Shown here piece by piece: positions 17,947-26,377 of a DNA stretch of 64,000 nt. A model generated the notes under the pieces. It made no database searches and had not been told where the DNA came from. It worked only from the letters and a program-made list of their open reading frames with translations. The first letter of the stretch is position 1; every line of letters begins with the position of its first letter. A program made the translations under genes and the position numbers. Source of the stretch: Streptomyces sp. NBC_01571 (GTDB lineage Bacteria > Actinomycetota > Actinomycetes > Streptomycetales > Streptomycetaceae); NCBI RefSeq assembly GCF_026339875.1, contig NZ_JAPEPZ010000002.1, forward strand, positions 620,001 through 684,000, given 5' to 3'.

Positions 17947-18879
17947 GTGAAGACTTTCAAGCTGCCCGGCACCGAAATGGTCGTCCCGAACATCGTGCTC
18001 GGCCTCATGCGCATCCAGGACAAGAGCGACGCGGAGGTGCGAGAGCTCCTCGCCACCGCGATGGACGCCGGCATCACATTCCTCGATCACGCCGACGTGT
18101 ACGGCAGCGAGTTGCACGGTTGCGAGCGCCGTTTCGCCGAGGCGATGCGACTGAGCCCCTCGCAGCGCGAAAAGTTGATCATCCAGTCGAAGGCGGGCAT
18201 CGTCCGCGAAGGCCCGTACTTCGACTTCTCCTACGACCACATCATCGAGTCGGTAGACGGTTCACTCAAGGCCCTGGGCACCGACTACCTCGACATCCTG
18301 CTGCTGCACCGTCCCGACGCGCTGGTCGAACCCGAAGAAGTCGCGCGTGCGTTCGACGAGCTCGCCACGGCAGGCAAGGTGCGGGCCTTCGGCGTCTCGA
18401 ACCACACCCCCCGGCAGATCGACCTGCTGAAGCGCCACGTCAGTCAGCCGCTGGTGGCGAACCAGCTCCAGCTGTCGATCACGCACGCCCCGCTCATCGC
18501 GCAAGGCGTCGCAGCCAACATGCAGGGCCTCGACCAGTCGGTCAGCCGCGACGAGGGGCTCCTGGACTACTGCCGCCTGCACGACATCACCGTGCAGGCC
18601 TGGTCACCGTTCCAGGCCGGCTTCTTCGACGGACCGTTCCTCGGCTCGGAGCGCCACCCCGAGCTCAACGCCGTCATCGACCGTCTGGCGGCGAAGTACG
18701 GTGTGCCCTCCCTGGCCATCGCGACAGCCTGGATCACCCGGCACCCCGCCCGGATGCAGGTGGTCATCGGCACGACCACACCGCAGCGCGTCGCGGACGC
18801 CGCCCTCGGATCGGACGTACCACTGACCCGTGCGGAATGGTACGAACTGTTCCGCGCCGCGAACTACATCGTGCCCTGA
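17947..18879 (+). CDS. Aldo/keto reductase, YdhF-like
   Basis: 310 residues from GTG 17947, preceded by AAGGA at 7 nt; an ATG at 17929 has no SD. The KTFKLPGTEMVVPNIVLGLMR opening and FLDHADVYG (Asp/Tyr), IIQSKAGI (Lys) and LLLHRPDALVEP (His) identify the YdhF-type clade. Its C-terminal WITRHPARMQVVIGTTTPQR segment binds coenzyme. Probably co-transcribed with the upstream reductase. Reaction on a specific ketone or sugar is not inferable. Confidence 0.9.
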   Translation: MKTFKLPGTEMVVPNIVLGLMRIQDKSDAEVRELLATAMDAGITFLDHADVYGSELHGCERRFAEAMRLSPSQREKLIIQSKAGIVREGPYFDFSYDHIIESVDGSLKALGTDYLDILLLHRPDALVEPEEVARAFDELATAGKVRAFGVSNHTPRQIDLLKRHVSQPLVANQLQLSITHAPLIAQGVAANMQGLDQSVSRDEGLLDYCRLHDITVQAWSPFQAGFFDGPFLGSERHPELNAVIDRLAAKYGVPSLAIATAWITRHPARMQVVIGTTTPQRVADAALGSDVPLTRAEWYELFRAANYIVP

Positions 18880-18887
18880 TCGCCGGT

Positions 18888-18959
18888 CCAACTCCATCCG
18901 CATCGGCCTCAGGGGCGGCCGGCCCAACTCCATCCGCATCGGCCTCAGGGGCGGCCGGC
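18888..18959. repeat. 36-bp tandem duplication
   Basis: Two consecutive, near-perfect copies of a 36-bp unit starting CCAACTCCATCCGCATCGG, immediately after the aldo/keto reductase stop. Each unit contains the palindrome-like GGCCTCAGGGGCGGCCGG. Recent slippage or a duplicated 3' element. Confidence 0.75.
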
Positions 18960-19118
18960 GAGATCGTGCAGCCGATGCTGGTCGAGCCGGGACGGTGGCC
19001 GGTGCTTCGCGGTGGATTTCGATCGAGCCGGATGCTCACTGCTCTGTCCGTTCCGCGCAGTCGGACAACGATGCTGCAAGCACGTCGGCGGGTTTCCCAA
19101 AGGGCAGACAGTCAACGG

Positions 19119-19148
19119 CGCGGGGTGCCCCCTGGAGGGCACCCCGCG
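19119..19148. terminator. Bidirectional intrinsic terminator-like hairpin
   Basis: Perfect 12-bp stem CGCGGGGTGCCC / GGGCACCCCGCG with a 6-nt loop, between the plus-strand reductase and the minus-strand VOC gene. Lacks a T-tract, as usual in Streptomyces. A minus-strand GTG frame starting at 19286 (SARIDADALAEDTATDKKSG...) reads through it; that frame may be a truncated gene remnant. Confidence 0.65.
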
Positions 19149-19310
19149 TCCGCTCACAAAAGCGCGACTCGCCGCGAAGCACGCCTGCTCCAGACTGGTG
19201 CCCTGGCCGAGTAGAAGAGTCTGCCCGGACTTCTTGTCCGTGGCCGTGTCCTCGGCGAGGGCGTCCGCGTCGATGCGGGCTGACACGGTCCGCTCCGCTC
19301 ACCGGACCGC

Positions 19311-19724
19311 TCAGGAGAAGTCCGCGGCGGTGATGCCGTCGAGGTGTCCGGGCGGCCACTCCACCAACTCGATCCGGTAGCCGTCCGGTTCGGTGAGCCA
19401 TGACGTCTTCGGGCCGCGAGGCCCGCCCGGGTACCCGACAGGTCCCGGCTCCAGGCCGGCGTCGGTCAGCCGCTCCAGGGTGGCGGCCAGTGCGTCCACC
19501 TGGATCGCGAGGTGGTCGAAACCTCCGCCCACGTCGACGCGTCCGCCAGCGGGACGGTGGACGAGTTCGAGCGACGCCGCCGGTTCGCCGGGGAACTTGA
19601 GGATCACGAGGTGACTCCCTTCCCTGCTGTCGACCCTGCCCAGCTCGACATAGCCCAACACGGTGTAGAAATCGAGCGAGCGGTCCAGGTCGGTGACGCG
19701 GTAGGCGACGAAGAGCGTCTTCAT
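19311..19724 (-). CDS. VOC/glyoxalase-fold protein
   Basis: 137 residues from ATG 19724, with AAAGAGG 6 nt upstream. Paired beta-alpha-beta-beta-beta modules: TLFVAYRVTDLDRSLDFYTV, then GGGFDHLAIQVDAL, LTEPDGYRIELVEWP. Family metal ligands His/Glu lie at HLAIQV and IELVEW. Similar to lactoylglutathione lyase-like or bleomycin-resistance-like proteins; the substrate cannot be told. Its ATG overlaps the stop of the upstream RibD-like gene (ATGA), so translation is coupled. Confidence 0.88.
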   Translation of the reverse strand: MKTLFVAYRVTDLDRSLDFYTVLGYVELGRVDSREGSHLVILKFPGEPAASLELVHRPAGGRVDVGGGFDHLAIQVDALAATLERLTDAGLEPGPVGYPGGPRGPKTSWLTEPDGYRIELVEWPPGHLDGITAADFS

Positions 19725-20305
19725 GCGGCCTCTTTGGGGCGGCATACCCGGTAGCGGAGGTGCGTGACGTCTCGGTCCTCGAGCCGTCGGACGAGGTCGA
19801 GTTCGATGGGATCACCACCGAGGTGGTCGAAGAGTCGTCGGCCGTCCCCGAGGAGGACCTGCACCAGGTGGATCTCCATCTCGTCGATGTGCCCCGCTCG
19901 GAGGAGCGCTTGGGCCGCGCCCGTCCCATGGACCATGACCGGGCGGTCCCCGGCGGCCGCGCGAGCCTGACGGGCGCAGTCCTCGACGTCGGTGACGAAT
20001 CGCGCGTGGCCTGGTGGCACGTCCCCGTCATCCACGTGATGGGTGAGGACGAAGATCGGCACACCGTCGTGATGGTCGCCCTGCCAACGCCCGGCGAGTT
20101 CGAAGGTCCGACGGCCCGAGATCACCGCGCCGGTCGCCAGCGCCTCTCGATGAACCTGTCCGCTGGGACCGTCCGATTCCCGGTCGTCGAGCCAGTTGAA
20201 AAGCCGCCCACCGGCGTGTCCGAGCTCCTGGCCCGGTCGATCGTCCGGACCGGCGATGTAGCCGTCCAGCGACATCGACATGTACAACCGAATCGGACTG
20301 CTCAT
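19721..20305 (-). CDS. RibD C-terminal / dihydrofolate-reductase-family protein
   Basis: 194 residues from ATG 20305 with GAGGGAGG at 6 nt; the in-frame extension to 20377 lacks family similarity. IRLYMSMSLDGYIAGPDD is the N-terminal signature, ISGRRTFE the NADPH-binding turn, and VMVHGTGAAQALLRAGHIDE the second conserved block. NADPH-dependent reductase fold of unknown substrate. First gene of a coupled two-gene unit with the VOC protein, suggesting a joint small-molecule detoxification role (inference). Confidence 0.88.
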   Translation of the reverse strand: MSSPIRLYMSMSLDGYIAGPDDRPGQELGHAGGRLFNWLDDRESDGPSGQVHREALATGAVISGRRTFELAGRWQGDHHDGVPIFVLTHHVDDGDVPPGHARFVTDVEDCARQARAAAGDRPVMVHGTGAAQALLRAGHIDEMEIHLVQVLLGDGRRLFDHLGGDPIELDLVRRLEDRDVTHLRYRVCRPKEAA

Positions 20306-20442
20306 GCTGGCCTCCCTCTCCCCTCCATGCCATGGGGATGCTCCGCTTCCCGCCCCGTCGGGGGGCCGGAATGTCAAAGGGGAGGACTTCAGGCGGCAGG
20401 CAATCTCATCGGCCCGACGAGGCGTAAATCAGGAGCAGTCGA

Positions 20443-20652
20443 TCAGCTGCGGTGATTCAGGCTGCGTGGAGCCTTCACAGTCCGTGAACCGTCCGGGTCC
20501 GTGACGGCCTGCGCCGAGCCGGCCTCCTTCAGTCGGGCGACAGCCGTCGACACCTGACTCTGCGGCAAGCCGGTGCGTGCGGCGATCTCGCCCACCACGC
20601 TGTCGGGATGGGCCGCGATGTCGCTGGCCACGACCAATACCGTCCGAGTCCT
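20443..20652 (-). pseudogene. MarR/winged-helix regulator remnant
   Basis: The C-terminal ~69 residues of a minus-strand frame read as a winged helix: SDIAAHPDSVVGEIAARTGL, PQSQVSTAVARLKEAGS, then DPDGSRTV. The recognition helix and wing are recognisable. Upstream residues are low-complexity and unrelated, and there is no start or SD, so this is a truncated gene. A G7 run at about 20677 sits at the break. Confidence 0.45.
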
Positions 20653-20896
20653 GCCGGCATACCGCGCGGCGCCGCCGGGGGGGGCTCGGCTAGCGCGGCC
20701 TCGCCGATCTTCATCAATGCTCGGCTGCAGCCTCGGCGCCGTCACCGGTCCGCACGCCGCCATGCCGCACCCCGACCAGATACACGCGGCGGGAACGCGG
20801 GATCGTTCGTTGGCCGCGCACCGGTGGGCCTCCTTCGCGCCTCCTGTGGGGGCGTCGGCGAGGGCTTTGGCGGCGAAGGCTTCCCCTCTCACAAGG

Positions 20897-20914
20897 AAAA
20901 CGAATGTTCGTCTT
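20897..20914. promoter_or_regulatory. TetR-type operator A1
   Basis: AAAACGAATGTTCGTCTT, a palindrome with 7 of 8 arm pairs matching. Shares 16 of 18 bases with the site at 24047 and the same arms as the site upstream of tetR at 26378. Overlaps the -35 box of the phospholipase promoter. Confidence 0.75.
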
Positions 20915-20942
20915 GACGTCTCTTCCGTCCGTGCCGCAGGAT
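20913..20942 (+). promoter_or_regulatory. Promoter of the patatin-like gene
   Basis: TTGACG (20913-20918), 18-nt spacer, CAGGAT (20937-20942): a good vegetative actinobacterial promoter. It places the transcription start near 20949 and rules out the ATG at 20941 as start codon. Confidence 0.6.
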
Positions 20943-20957
20943 GGAGACCGTTAAAAA

Positions 20958-20969
20958 GAACGATTGTTC
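20958..20969. promoter_or_regulatory. Degenerate operator A2
   Basis: GAAC-GATT-GTTC inverted repeat just downstream of the predicted transcription start. Its core AACGATTGTTC differs by one base from that of the site at 24047. Two sites per promoter fit cooperative TetR repression. Confidence 0.5.
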
Positions 20970-20988
20970 CCGGAAGGGCGGAGGCGGC

Positions 20989-21900
20989 GTGAGTACCCTG
21001 CGAGCCGGAAGACCGGCGATCGCTCCGTTTCAGGTTCCCCGGGAAGACGGGGTCCTGCCCATGCCTTCCACGGCTGAGTCGGCGTCGCCCGACGTCGTGG
21101 CGTTCGTACTGCAGGGCGGTGGCAGTCTGTGCGCGTCACAGGTCGGCGCGCTGCGGGCGCTCACGCGGGCGGGGATCACGCCAGATCTCGTAGTGGGGTC
21201 TTCGGCTGGTGCGCTCAACGGCGTTGCGTTCGCCGCCGACCCGAGCATCGAGGGCATCGACCGGCTGGAAGCACTGTGGCTGAACATCAAGCGTCGGCAC
21301 GTCGCACCGATTTCCCTCCGGACTCTGGTCATGGCCGTGGTGGGGCGTGGGGAAGCGGCCGTCTCGAGCGCGGGCTTGGGGAAGTTGCTGCGGTTCGGGG
21401 TCGGCGTCGGACGGCTCGAGGACGTCGTCGTGCCGGTGCACGTCGTGGCGACCGATTTCGAGACCGGCGCCGCGGTCGTTCTGTCCCGGGGGAACGCCGT
21501 CTCAGCGCTGCTCGCTTCCGCGGCCTTCCCGGGGTTGTACCCTCCGGTGCGCGTCGGGGAGCATCGGCTCATCGATGGTGGTGTGTCGGCGGACACGCCC
21601 GTACTCCAGGCGGAAGCACTCGGCGCGACCAAAATCTACGTGCTGCCTGCTGCGGTCACGAAGCAGACGGGCCGTCAGGCGCATGCGGTCCTGTTCGCCG
21701 CCTACCAGGCAGTGGGCCACATCCTGGATGAGCGCGAGCGGCGGGACGTGGCGGCGGTACGCGGGTCGGTCGTACGTCTGCCGGCCGCCGACACCCCGGT
21801 GGGTAGCCTCATCGACTTCAGCGACACCCGGCGGCTGATCCAGGCCGGCTACTCGCTCACCCAGGACTGGCTCGCACGGCAGCCCGCGGTCATGGCGTGA
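20989..21900 (+). CDS. Patatin-like phospholipase
   Basis: 303 residues from GTG 20989, with GGCGGAGG upstream; this start lies below the predicted transcription start. Motifs: oxyanion hole LQGGGSLCASQVGALRAL (~40), nucleophile elbow VGSSAGALNG (~70) and Asp of the dyad in LIDGGVSADTP (~195). It belongs to the RssA/YchK-like bacterial patatin group, which hydrolyses membrane phospholipid acyl chains in the cytosol or at the membrane. Controlled by a promoter carrying two TetR-type operators shared with the 24081 membrane gene. Followed at 222 nt by co-directional genes. Confidence 0.9.
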   Translation: MSTLRAGRPAIAPFQVPREDGVLPMPSTAESASPDVVAFVLQGGGSLCASQVGALRALTRAGITPDLVVGSSAGALNGVAFAADPSIEGIDRLEALWLNIKRRHVAPISLRTLVMAVVGRGEAAVSSAGLGKLLRFGVGVGRLEDVVVPVHVVATDFETGAAVVLSRGNAVSALLASAAFPGLYPPVRVGEHRLIDGGVSADTPVLQAEALGATKIYVLPAAVTKQTGRQAHAVLFAAYQAVGHILDERERRDVAAVRGSVVRLPAADTPVGSLIDFSDTRRLIQAGYSLTQDWLARQPAVMA

Positions 21901-22122
21901 GAACGCCCGATGGCCAGCGTGCCCCCGTCCGTGCGACATCCGCTTCCATGGCCCTCGGCTTCACCGGTCGGGCACGGGTTGCCGAGACGGCGGGGGGAAC
22001 TGCCGCCGGGCCGAGGAACCGGCCGGGCCCGGTCACCCCTGCCGGTCGCCCGGAACACTCCCGAACCGGCCTGGGCAGGCCGCCCGAGTCCCCACCCGAA
22101 GCTTCCCCCTAGGCAGTCCACC

Positions 22123-22710
22123 ATGATCTATCCTCCCCTTCCCCTGCCTCCGGGCGCCGGGGACCACCCGGATGTCGGTCGCAGGCCACCAGTCAGCGGC
22201 AGCGGCGAGGCCGACAGCTGGCTGTGCGGTCGGCGTCGCGGCCAGGCCTCCTCACCTCTGCCCCTGCACCTCGTGGAAGCCTTCCTCGTCAGCCGTGCCG
22301 GCAGAAGACCGGCAGAAGGTCTGGTGCGCTTTCGGATATCGGACAACGTCGAAGAGCGCCGCTCCCGGCGCTCTTGGTCGCGCCGTACAGACGTAGGCCG
22401 TCAACTCGCCGGATCTGCAGGAGAGCTGCGGCTGGTCCGCTACCGCCCCGTCGATCAAGGCGTCACTTCCCGGGCCCCCATCGCCGTACTCACGATCAAC
22501 GGCATCACCGACGTCGCACCCCTGGCGCGTCTCGACGTCGCCGACCCATTCCCCTGCGCCGTCGGCACGGGACGGGGCCGTGCCGCACCCGCCGGCCTTG
22601 ACGTTCATTTCGTCGCGCGCCTGTGGAACCTGGCGTTCCCGGAGCGCACACGATGCCAGGTGCACCTAGAGGGCTCGTTCCGCGTCCTGCCTCACTGGCC
22701 GTCGCAATGA
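22123..22710 (+). CDS. Unrecognised protein (195 aa), uncertain gene
   Basis: Open ATG frame with increasing GC3 toward the 3' end (second half: VRYRPVDQGV, PIAVLTINGITDVAPLARLD, VHFVARLWNLAFPERTRC). The first half is Pro/Arg-rich and no SD precedes the ATG, so the start or the gene itself may be wrong. It overlaps the next gene by 58 nt, which would allow coupling. The family is not recognised. An antisense frame at 22252-22665 is less convincing. Confidence 0.35.
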   Translation: MIYPPLPLPPGAGDHPDVGRRPPVSGSGEADSWLCGRRRGQASSPLPLHLVEAFLVSRAGRRPAEGLVRFRISDNVEERRSRRSWSRRTDVGRQLAGSAGELRLVRYRPVDQGVTSRAPIAVLTINGITDVAPLARLDVADPFPCAVGTGRGRAAPAGLDVHFVARLWNLAFPERTRCQVHLEGSFRVLPHWPSQ

Positions 22711-23924
22711 TGTGCGGGTCGCACGGAGCCGATACCGACAGCGACAGCGACAGCGACAGCGCACACGATCAGGACGCGGACACGGCAGGCCGTGCGGAGC
22801 AGGCTCACCGGCGTGCGGAGCAGGCTGACCGGACAGGCCGGTTCATGTCCCTGCTGCCCTTGCGCCGGCGCAGTGCGCTGATGGGAGGTGCCGTCGCGGT
22901 GGCGATGAGTGCCGAACTGGTGCTGATCGCGCCCTACACACGTCGGGCCGCAGGGGAGATGGCCCAAGCCCAACTGGCGTGGATCCTGCCGGCCGTTGCC
23001 GGCGAGTTGATTTCCATGATGATGTTCGCCCGCCTGCAACGGCACGCGCTCGGTACCGGCGGACTACGCGTCCGGCTCGGTTCTGCCGCAGCCACCGTCT
23101 TCGCCGGCAACGCGGTGGGCGCGACCCTGCCCGGCGGTAGCCTGCTCTCGATCACCTACCGGACGCGCCGCATGCGTTCTTGGGGAGCCAGCGCGTCTCA
23201 GATCGGTTTTGCGCACGCGGCGACCGGTGTTCTGAGCACGGTCGCGCTCGCCTTGTTCGCCGGCGCCGGTCACCTTCTCTCGGGCGACAGCGCTCAGCTC
23301 CTCTCGGTCGCCGTCCGCGTCGGGGCGATCTGTGCCCTCACCAGCGCCGTGTTCGCGTTGGTCCGCCATCCCGCGGTGCTGCGTCGGCCCGTGCGTGCTT
23401 TGCTTCACCTGCTGCGCGGGCTGCGCCGCGGCGCCGGGGTACAGACGTCGGCCGACCGGTTGCTCGACGAACTGGCCGCCATGCACCCCCCGGCCCGGTT
23501 CTGGGCGTGGGGACTCGGCCTGGCCCTGTGCAACTGGGGTGGCGATTTCGCGTGCCTGCTCGCCGTATGCCATGCGGTCGGAGCATCGCCCCCGTTGAGC
23601 ACGGCGCTGTTCGCCTACATCGCCGGGATGACAGCCGCGTCCGCGGTGCCGCTGCTGCCCGCGGGAATCGGCGTACTCGACGCGGCCCTGGTCCTCACCC
23701 TGCACCACGGTGGGGTACCCGTCAGCGCCGCCACAGCCGCCGACCTCCTCTACCGGACGATCACCCCGGGACTGGTCGGCATCACCGGATGGGTCCTGCT
23801 GGTCCAACAGCGCCGACGACCAGCCCGCCCTCACCATGTGCGCGAGTCCGGCGACCACGCCCGAACCGTTTCGGCAGCCTCCGACGCGACGGCGAAAACT
23901 AGCACCGTGACCTGCAGGACGTAG
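22653..23924 (+). CDS. YbhN / lysylphosphatidylglycerol synthetase-like membrane protein
   Basis: 423 residues from ATG 22653 (GGAG at 8 nt). A repetitive acidic N-terminus, DTDSDSDSDS, is encoded by tandem GACAGC units. It is followed by a 21-bp tandem repeat (22791-22832) giving RAEQAHR/RAEQADR. About seven to eight membrane helices follow, with NAVGATLPGGSLLS (~155) and PAGIGVLDAAL near 340, the hallmark loops of the UPF0104/flippase-like (LPG_synthase_TM) family. Likely a lipid flippase-like permease without a synthase domain. The neighbouring phospholipase and YhgE-like gene point to envelope lipid handling. Confidence 0.85.
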   Translation: MPGAPRGLVPRPASLAVAMMCGSHGADTDSDSDSDSAHDQDADTAGRAEQAHRRAEQADRTGRFMSLLPLRRRSALMGGAVAVAMSAELVLIAPYTRRAAGEMAQAQLAWILPAVAGELISMMMFARLQRHALGTGGLRVRLGSAAATVFAGNAVGATLPGGSLLSITYRTRRMRSWGASASQIGFAHAATGVLSTVALALFAGAGHLLSGDSAQLLSVAVRVGAICALTSAVFALVRHPAVLRRPVRALLHLLRGLRRGAGVQTSADRLLDELAAMHPPARFWAWGLGLALCNWGGDFACLLAVCHAVGASPPLSTALFAYIAGMTAASAVPLLPAGIGVLDAALVLTLHHGGVPVSAATAADLLYRTITPGLVGITGWVLLVQQRRRPARPHHVRESGDHARTVSAASDATAKTSTVTCRT

Positions 23925-23990
23925 ACCAGGCGTAGCCGGCGCCTGGCCTATGACCCCCGGCACCCCGCGAGGCGGGCCGCTCCCCGCAAG

Positions 23991-24008
23991 AAAACGAATG
24001 CTCGCATT
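23991..24008. promoter_or_regulatory. TetR-type operator B1 and -35 region
   Basis: AAAACGAATGCTCGCATT matches operator A1 at 15 of 18 bases and overlaps a TTGACG -35 box (24007-24012). A CAGACT -10 follows at 24030-24035, the same architecture as the phospholipase promoter. Confidence 0.65.
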
Positions 24009-24046
24009 GACGCGCGGGAGTGTCGGCGGCAGACTGAAGCCTTAAC

Positions 24047-24064
24047 AAAACGATCGTTCGTCTT
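24047..24064. promoter_or_regulatory. TetR-type operator B2
   Basis: AAAACGATCGTTCGTCTT, 16 of 18 identical to A1, located just after the predicted transcription start and 16 nt before the gene start at 24081. Best-conserved operator of the set. Confidence 0.75.
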
Positions 24065-24080
24065 TTTAGGGATGACCATA

Positions 24081-25277
24081 GTGAAGAACCTGTCGGCGGG
24101 ACCGCTCTCATGGCGCCGGACCGTCATCATGACCGTGGCGTTGCCGCTGGTGATCTCGCTGGCCGTGATGGCGTACGCCTGGCCCGCATCGCGCATCGCG
24201 CCCCGCGATCTGCCCGTGGGTGTCGTGGGCGCGAGCACGGCCGGCCAGAACGCGGTCGAGGGCCTGGCGCACAACAAACCGGGCGGATTCGACTTCCACC
24301 TCTACCCCGACCAGGCGTCGGCGCGCTCCGCGATCAAGAACCGGGAGGTCTACGGCGCCTTCGTGGTCACCACCGGCAACGTCACGGTGCTGGAAGCCAC
24401 TGCCGCGAGTACGTCCGTGGCCCAGTTGCTCACCACGACGGGCCAACAACTTGCCGCCCACGCAGCCAAGTTGCCTGCGAGTCACGCCAAGCCGGCCGCC
24501 GGCACATCCGCTGGGCCCTCCGCGGGGAAGAGCCTGGCCAAGCCCGTGCCCAAGGTCAGTCTCCGAACGGCGGATGTCGTGTCCACCTCTGCCGACGACC
24601 CGCGGGGGGTGGTCTTCAACTCGGCACTCCTCCCCCTCACCATATGCAGCATTCTGATCGCAGCTCTCATCGCGATGTCGGGTGCGCAGATGCCGGTGTG
24701 GCGCCGGCTCATCGACCTGCTCGCCGCGTGCGCAGCAACGGGTCTGGCCGCCTACCTGGTTGCCGAAGGTCTCCTCGGCGCCCTGCCGCACGAGCATCTG
24801 GCCACGTGGGGGGCCTTGTCCCTCACCATGCTCGCCATCAGCGCGACCAGCGTCGGCCTGATCACCCTCATCGGTCCTACCGGGATCGGACTCAGTGCGG
24901 CGCTCATGGTCTTCGTGGGGAACCCGTTCTCCGGCATCACCTCCGCACCGGAACTGCTGCCCAAAGCAGTTGGCGACATCGGCCAGTGGCTGCCGCCGGG
25001 CGCCGGCGCGAATCTTCTGCGCAGCACGGCCTACTTCGAAGGCGCCGCATCCGGTGGCCACATCGCCGTCCTCGCCCTGTGGAGCACTCTGGGGCTGACC
25101 GCCGTCGTCCTCGGTCGCCGAACCCCCGCCGTCGCGAACGCGACGCTCGCAGCACAGCTCGCCGCTGCCGACGGCAGGAGCGCGGATTCACCGGCCGGAA
25201 ACGAGACCCCGACGTCCTTGCCGTCTTCACCCACGAACCGTCCGCACTCGCACGCCCGGCACACGGCCCAGGAATGA
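24081..25277 (+). CDS. ABC-2 / YhgE-like membrane permease
   Basis: 398 residues from GTG 24081 (TAGGGA at 8 nt); an ATG at 24072 is too close to the SD. One N-terminal membrane helix (TVIMTVALPLVISLAVMAYA), an extracytoplasmic domain of ~130 residues (DLPVGVVGASTAGQNAVEGL...), then about five helices from residue 195. This topology is that of ABC-2-type permeases and the YhgE/Pip and DUF3533-like group. No ATPase gene is adjacent. The C-terminal tail is Ser/Thr/Pro-rich and hydrophilic. Two TetR-type operators in its promoter, with tetR convergent downstream, suggest that it is the regulator's main target. Confidence 0.82.
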   Translation: MKNLSAGPLSWRRTVIMTVALPLVISLAVMAYAWPASRIAPRDLPVGVVGASTAGQNAVEGLAHNKPGGFDFHLYPDQASARSAIKNREVYGAFVVTTGNVTVLEATAASTSVAQLLTTTGQQLAAHAAKLPASHAKPAAGTSAGPSAGKSLAKPVPKVSLRTADVVSTSADDPRGVVFNSALLPLTICSILIAALIAMSGAQMPVWRRLIDLLAACAATGLAAYLVAEGLLGALPHEHLATWGALSLTMLAISATSVGLITLIGPTGIGLSAALMVFVGNPFSGITSAPELLPKAVGDIGQWLPPGAGANLLRSTAYFEGAASGGHIAVLALWSTLGLTAVVLGRRTPAVANATLAAQLAAADGRSADSPAGNETPTSLPSSPTNRPHSHARHTAQE

Positions 25278-25433
25278 GGCAGCCGGTCATCCTCACGGTG
25301 GCGCGTGTGGTCGCACCAGCCAGATGACGCCCTCCAGGAGGCCCGGATGCGCCGGCAGACCCACGCCCCCTCCACAGACCAGCAGACCAGCAGAGGACGG
25401 AGATCGCCGGTCAGTCCCCGGCCGGCGCTCGCC

Positions 25434-25507
25434 GACCTGTCAGCCGGGCCCGAGGGCATCTGACGGCGGAGACCTGTCAGCAGGGCCTGCGGGCATCTGA
25501 CGGCGGA
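25434..25507. repeat. 37-bp tandem duplication
   Basis: Two adjacent 37-bp copies (34 of 37 identical) beginning GACCTGTCAG and ending CATCTGACGGCGGA, next to the ECF-sigma remnant. Upstream, a CAGACCAG tandem adds to a repeat-rich, non-coding stretch. Confidence 0.7.
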
Positions 25508-25661
25508 GAAACGCGCCACTGCCAACGCCGCTGACTGCTACCGGTTCCTGACGGCTTTCGCGGGGGGTGCCCACGCGGGAAACGTGGCCGCGCTGGGGAG
25601 GTTCTTCGCGCACGAGGTTGTCTCGTACGCCGAGGGCAGGGGCGCCGCGAAGGCCGCGTAG
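25506..25661 (+). pseudogene. ECF sigma factor (SigJ/ECF41-like) C-terminal fragment
   Basis: The + frame reads CYRFLTAFAGGAHAGNVAAL, GRFFAHEVVSYAEGRGAAKA then TAG. This resembles the SnoaL-like C-terminal domain of SigJ-type ECF sigma factors (FL.A...GD...L..LLA.DVV...DGGGK). No sigma domains precede it, so it is a decayed fragment. Confidence 0.4.
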
Positions 25662-25753
25662 TTCCCCGCTGTCGGCCGTCGTCAACGACGAAGTACCAGC
25701 ACGCGTCTGCCGAGCGCTTCTGGTCGGGCGTCACGGTGCGACGGGTCGACGTG

Positions 25754-26356
25754 TCAGGACGTCGCCGGATCCGGCCAGAGAGCCCGCAGGGCGTCCGAAA
25801 CGCCCTCCAGCGCCTTGGAGTCCCCCATCGCCAGCTGGAGAATGTAGCCGGGCAGCATGCACATCAGTGTGGCGGCGATCGCTTCCGCGGACACCGCGCG
25901 TGTGAGGTTGCCGCCCTGCTGGTTCTCGCGAATGACATCGGTCATGGCGGAGCGCATCTGTGCCATCAGGTCGTCGAACTGTTTGGCCAGAGAGGGGTTC
26001 CGCAGTGATTCGGACCAGGCCAGAACGGCCAGCCCGGCGACGTTCTGCTCAGCGGTCTTCGTCTTCACGATTTCGAGGACATCGGCGAGGAGGTCCCCGA
26101 TCGAACTGCTGGGCCGGTTCCTGGCGACGCTGTTGACCATCGCGAGGACGTCACGCATGTTCTCCTCGACGATCGCCGTGATCATCTCGTTCTTGCTGGC
26201 GAAGTGCCGGTATACGGCGCCGGCCGAGAGGCCCGACTCCGCGAAGAGATCCTGCATGGAAGTCGAATGGAATCCCTCGCGCAGGAAGCAGCGGCGCGCC
26301 GCGTCCAAGATCTGCGCACGGCGGGCGTCCATGTACTCCTGCGTGACCTTGGGCAT
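25754..26356 (-). CDS. TetR/AcrR-family repressor
   Basis: 200 residues, ATG 26356. N-terminal HTH: QILDAARRCFLREGFHSTSM, QDLFAESGLSAGAVYRHFAS, KNEMITAIVEENM. The C-terminal ligand domain has helices through VSDALRALWPDP. The promoter carries a TAGGAT -10 (26365-26370) and, 22 nt upstream of the ATG, the palindrome AAAACGAACCTTCGTGTT. The same palindrome class occurs before the phospholipase and the YhgE-like gene. It therefore probably autoregulates and represses both; ligand unknown, plausibly a lipophilic compound. Confidence 0.93.
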   Translation of the reverse strand: MPKVTQEYMDARRAQILDAARRCFLREGFHSTSMQDLFAESGLSAGAVYRHFASKNEMITAIVEENMRDVLAMVNSVARNRPSSSIGDLLADVLEIVKTKTAEQNVAGLAVLAWSESLRNPSLAKQFDDLMAQMRSAMTDVIRENQQGGNLTRAVSAEAIAATLMCMLPGYILQLAMGDSKALEGVSDALRALWPDPATS

Positions 26357-26377
26357 GGTTCCATCCTATGCGGAAAC

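Noticed and set aside
18945..19286. Minus-strand ORF downstream of the VOC gene
   Set aside because: The first ~45 residues look protein-like, but the frame reads through a terminator hairpin and a tandem repeat; insufficient for a gene call.
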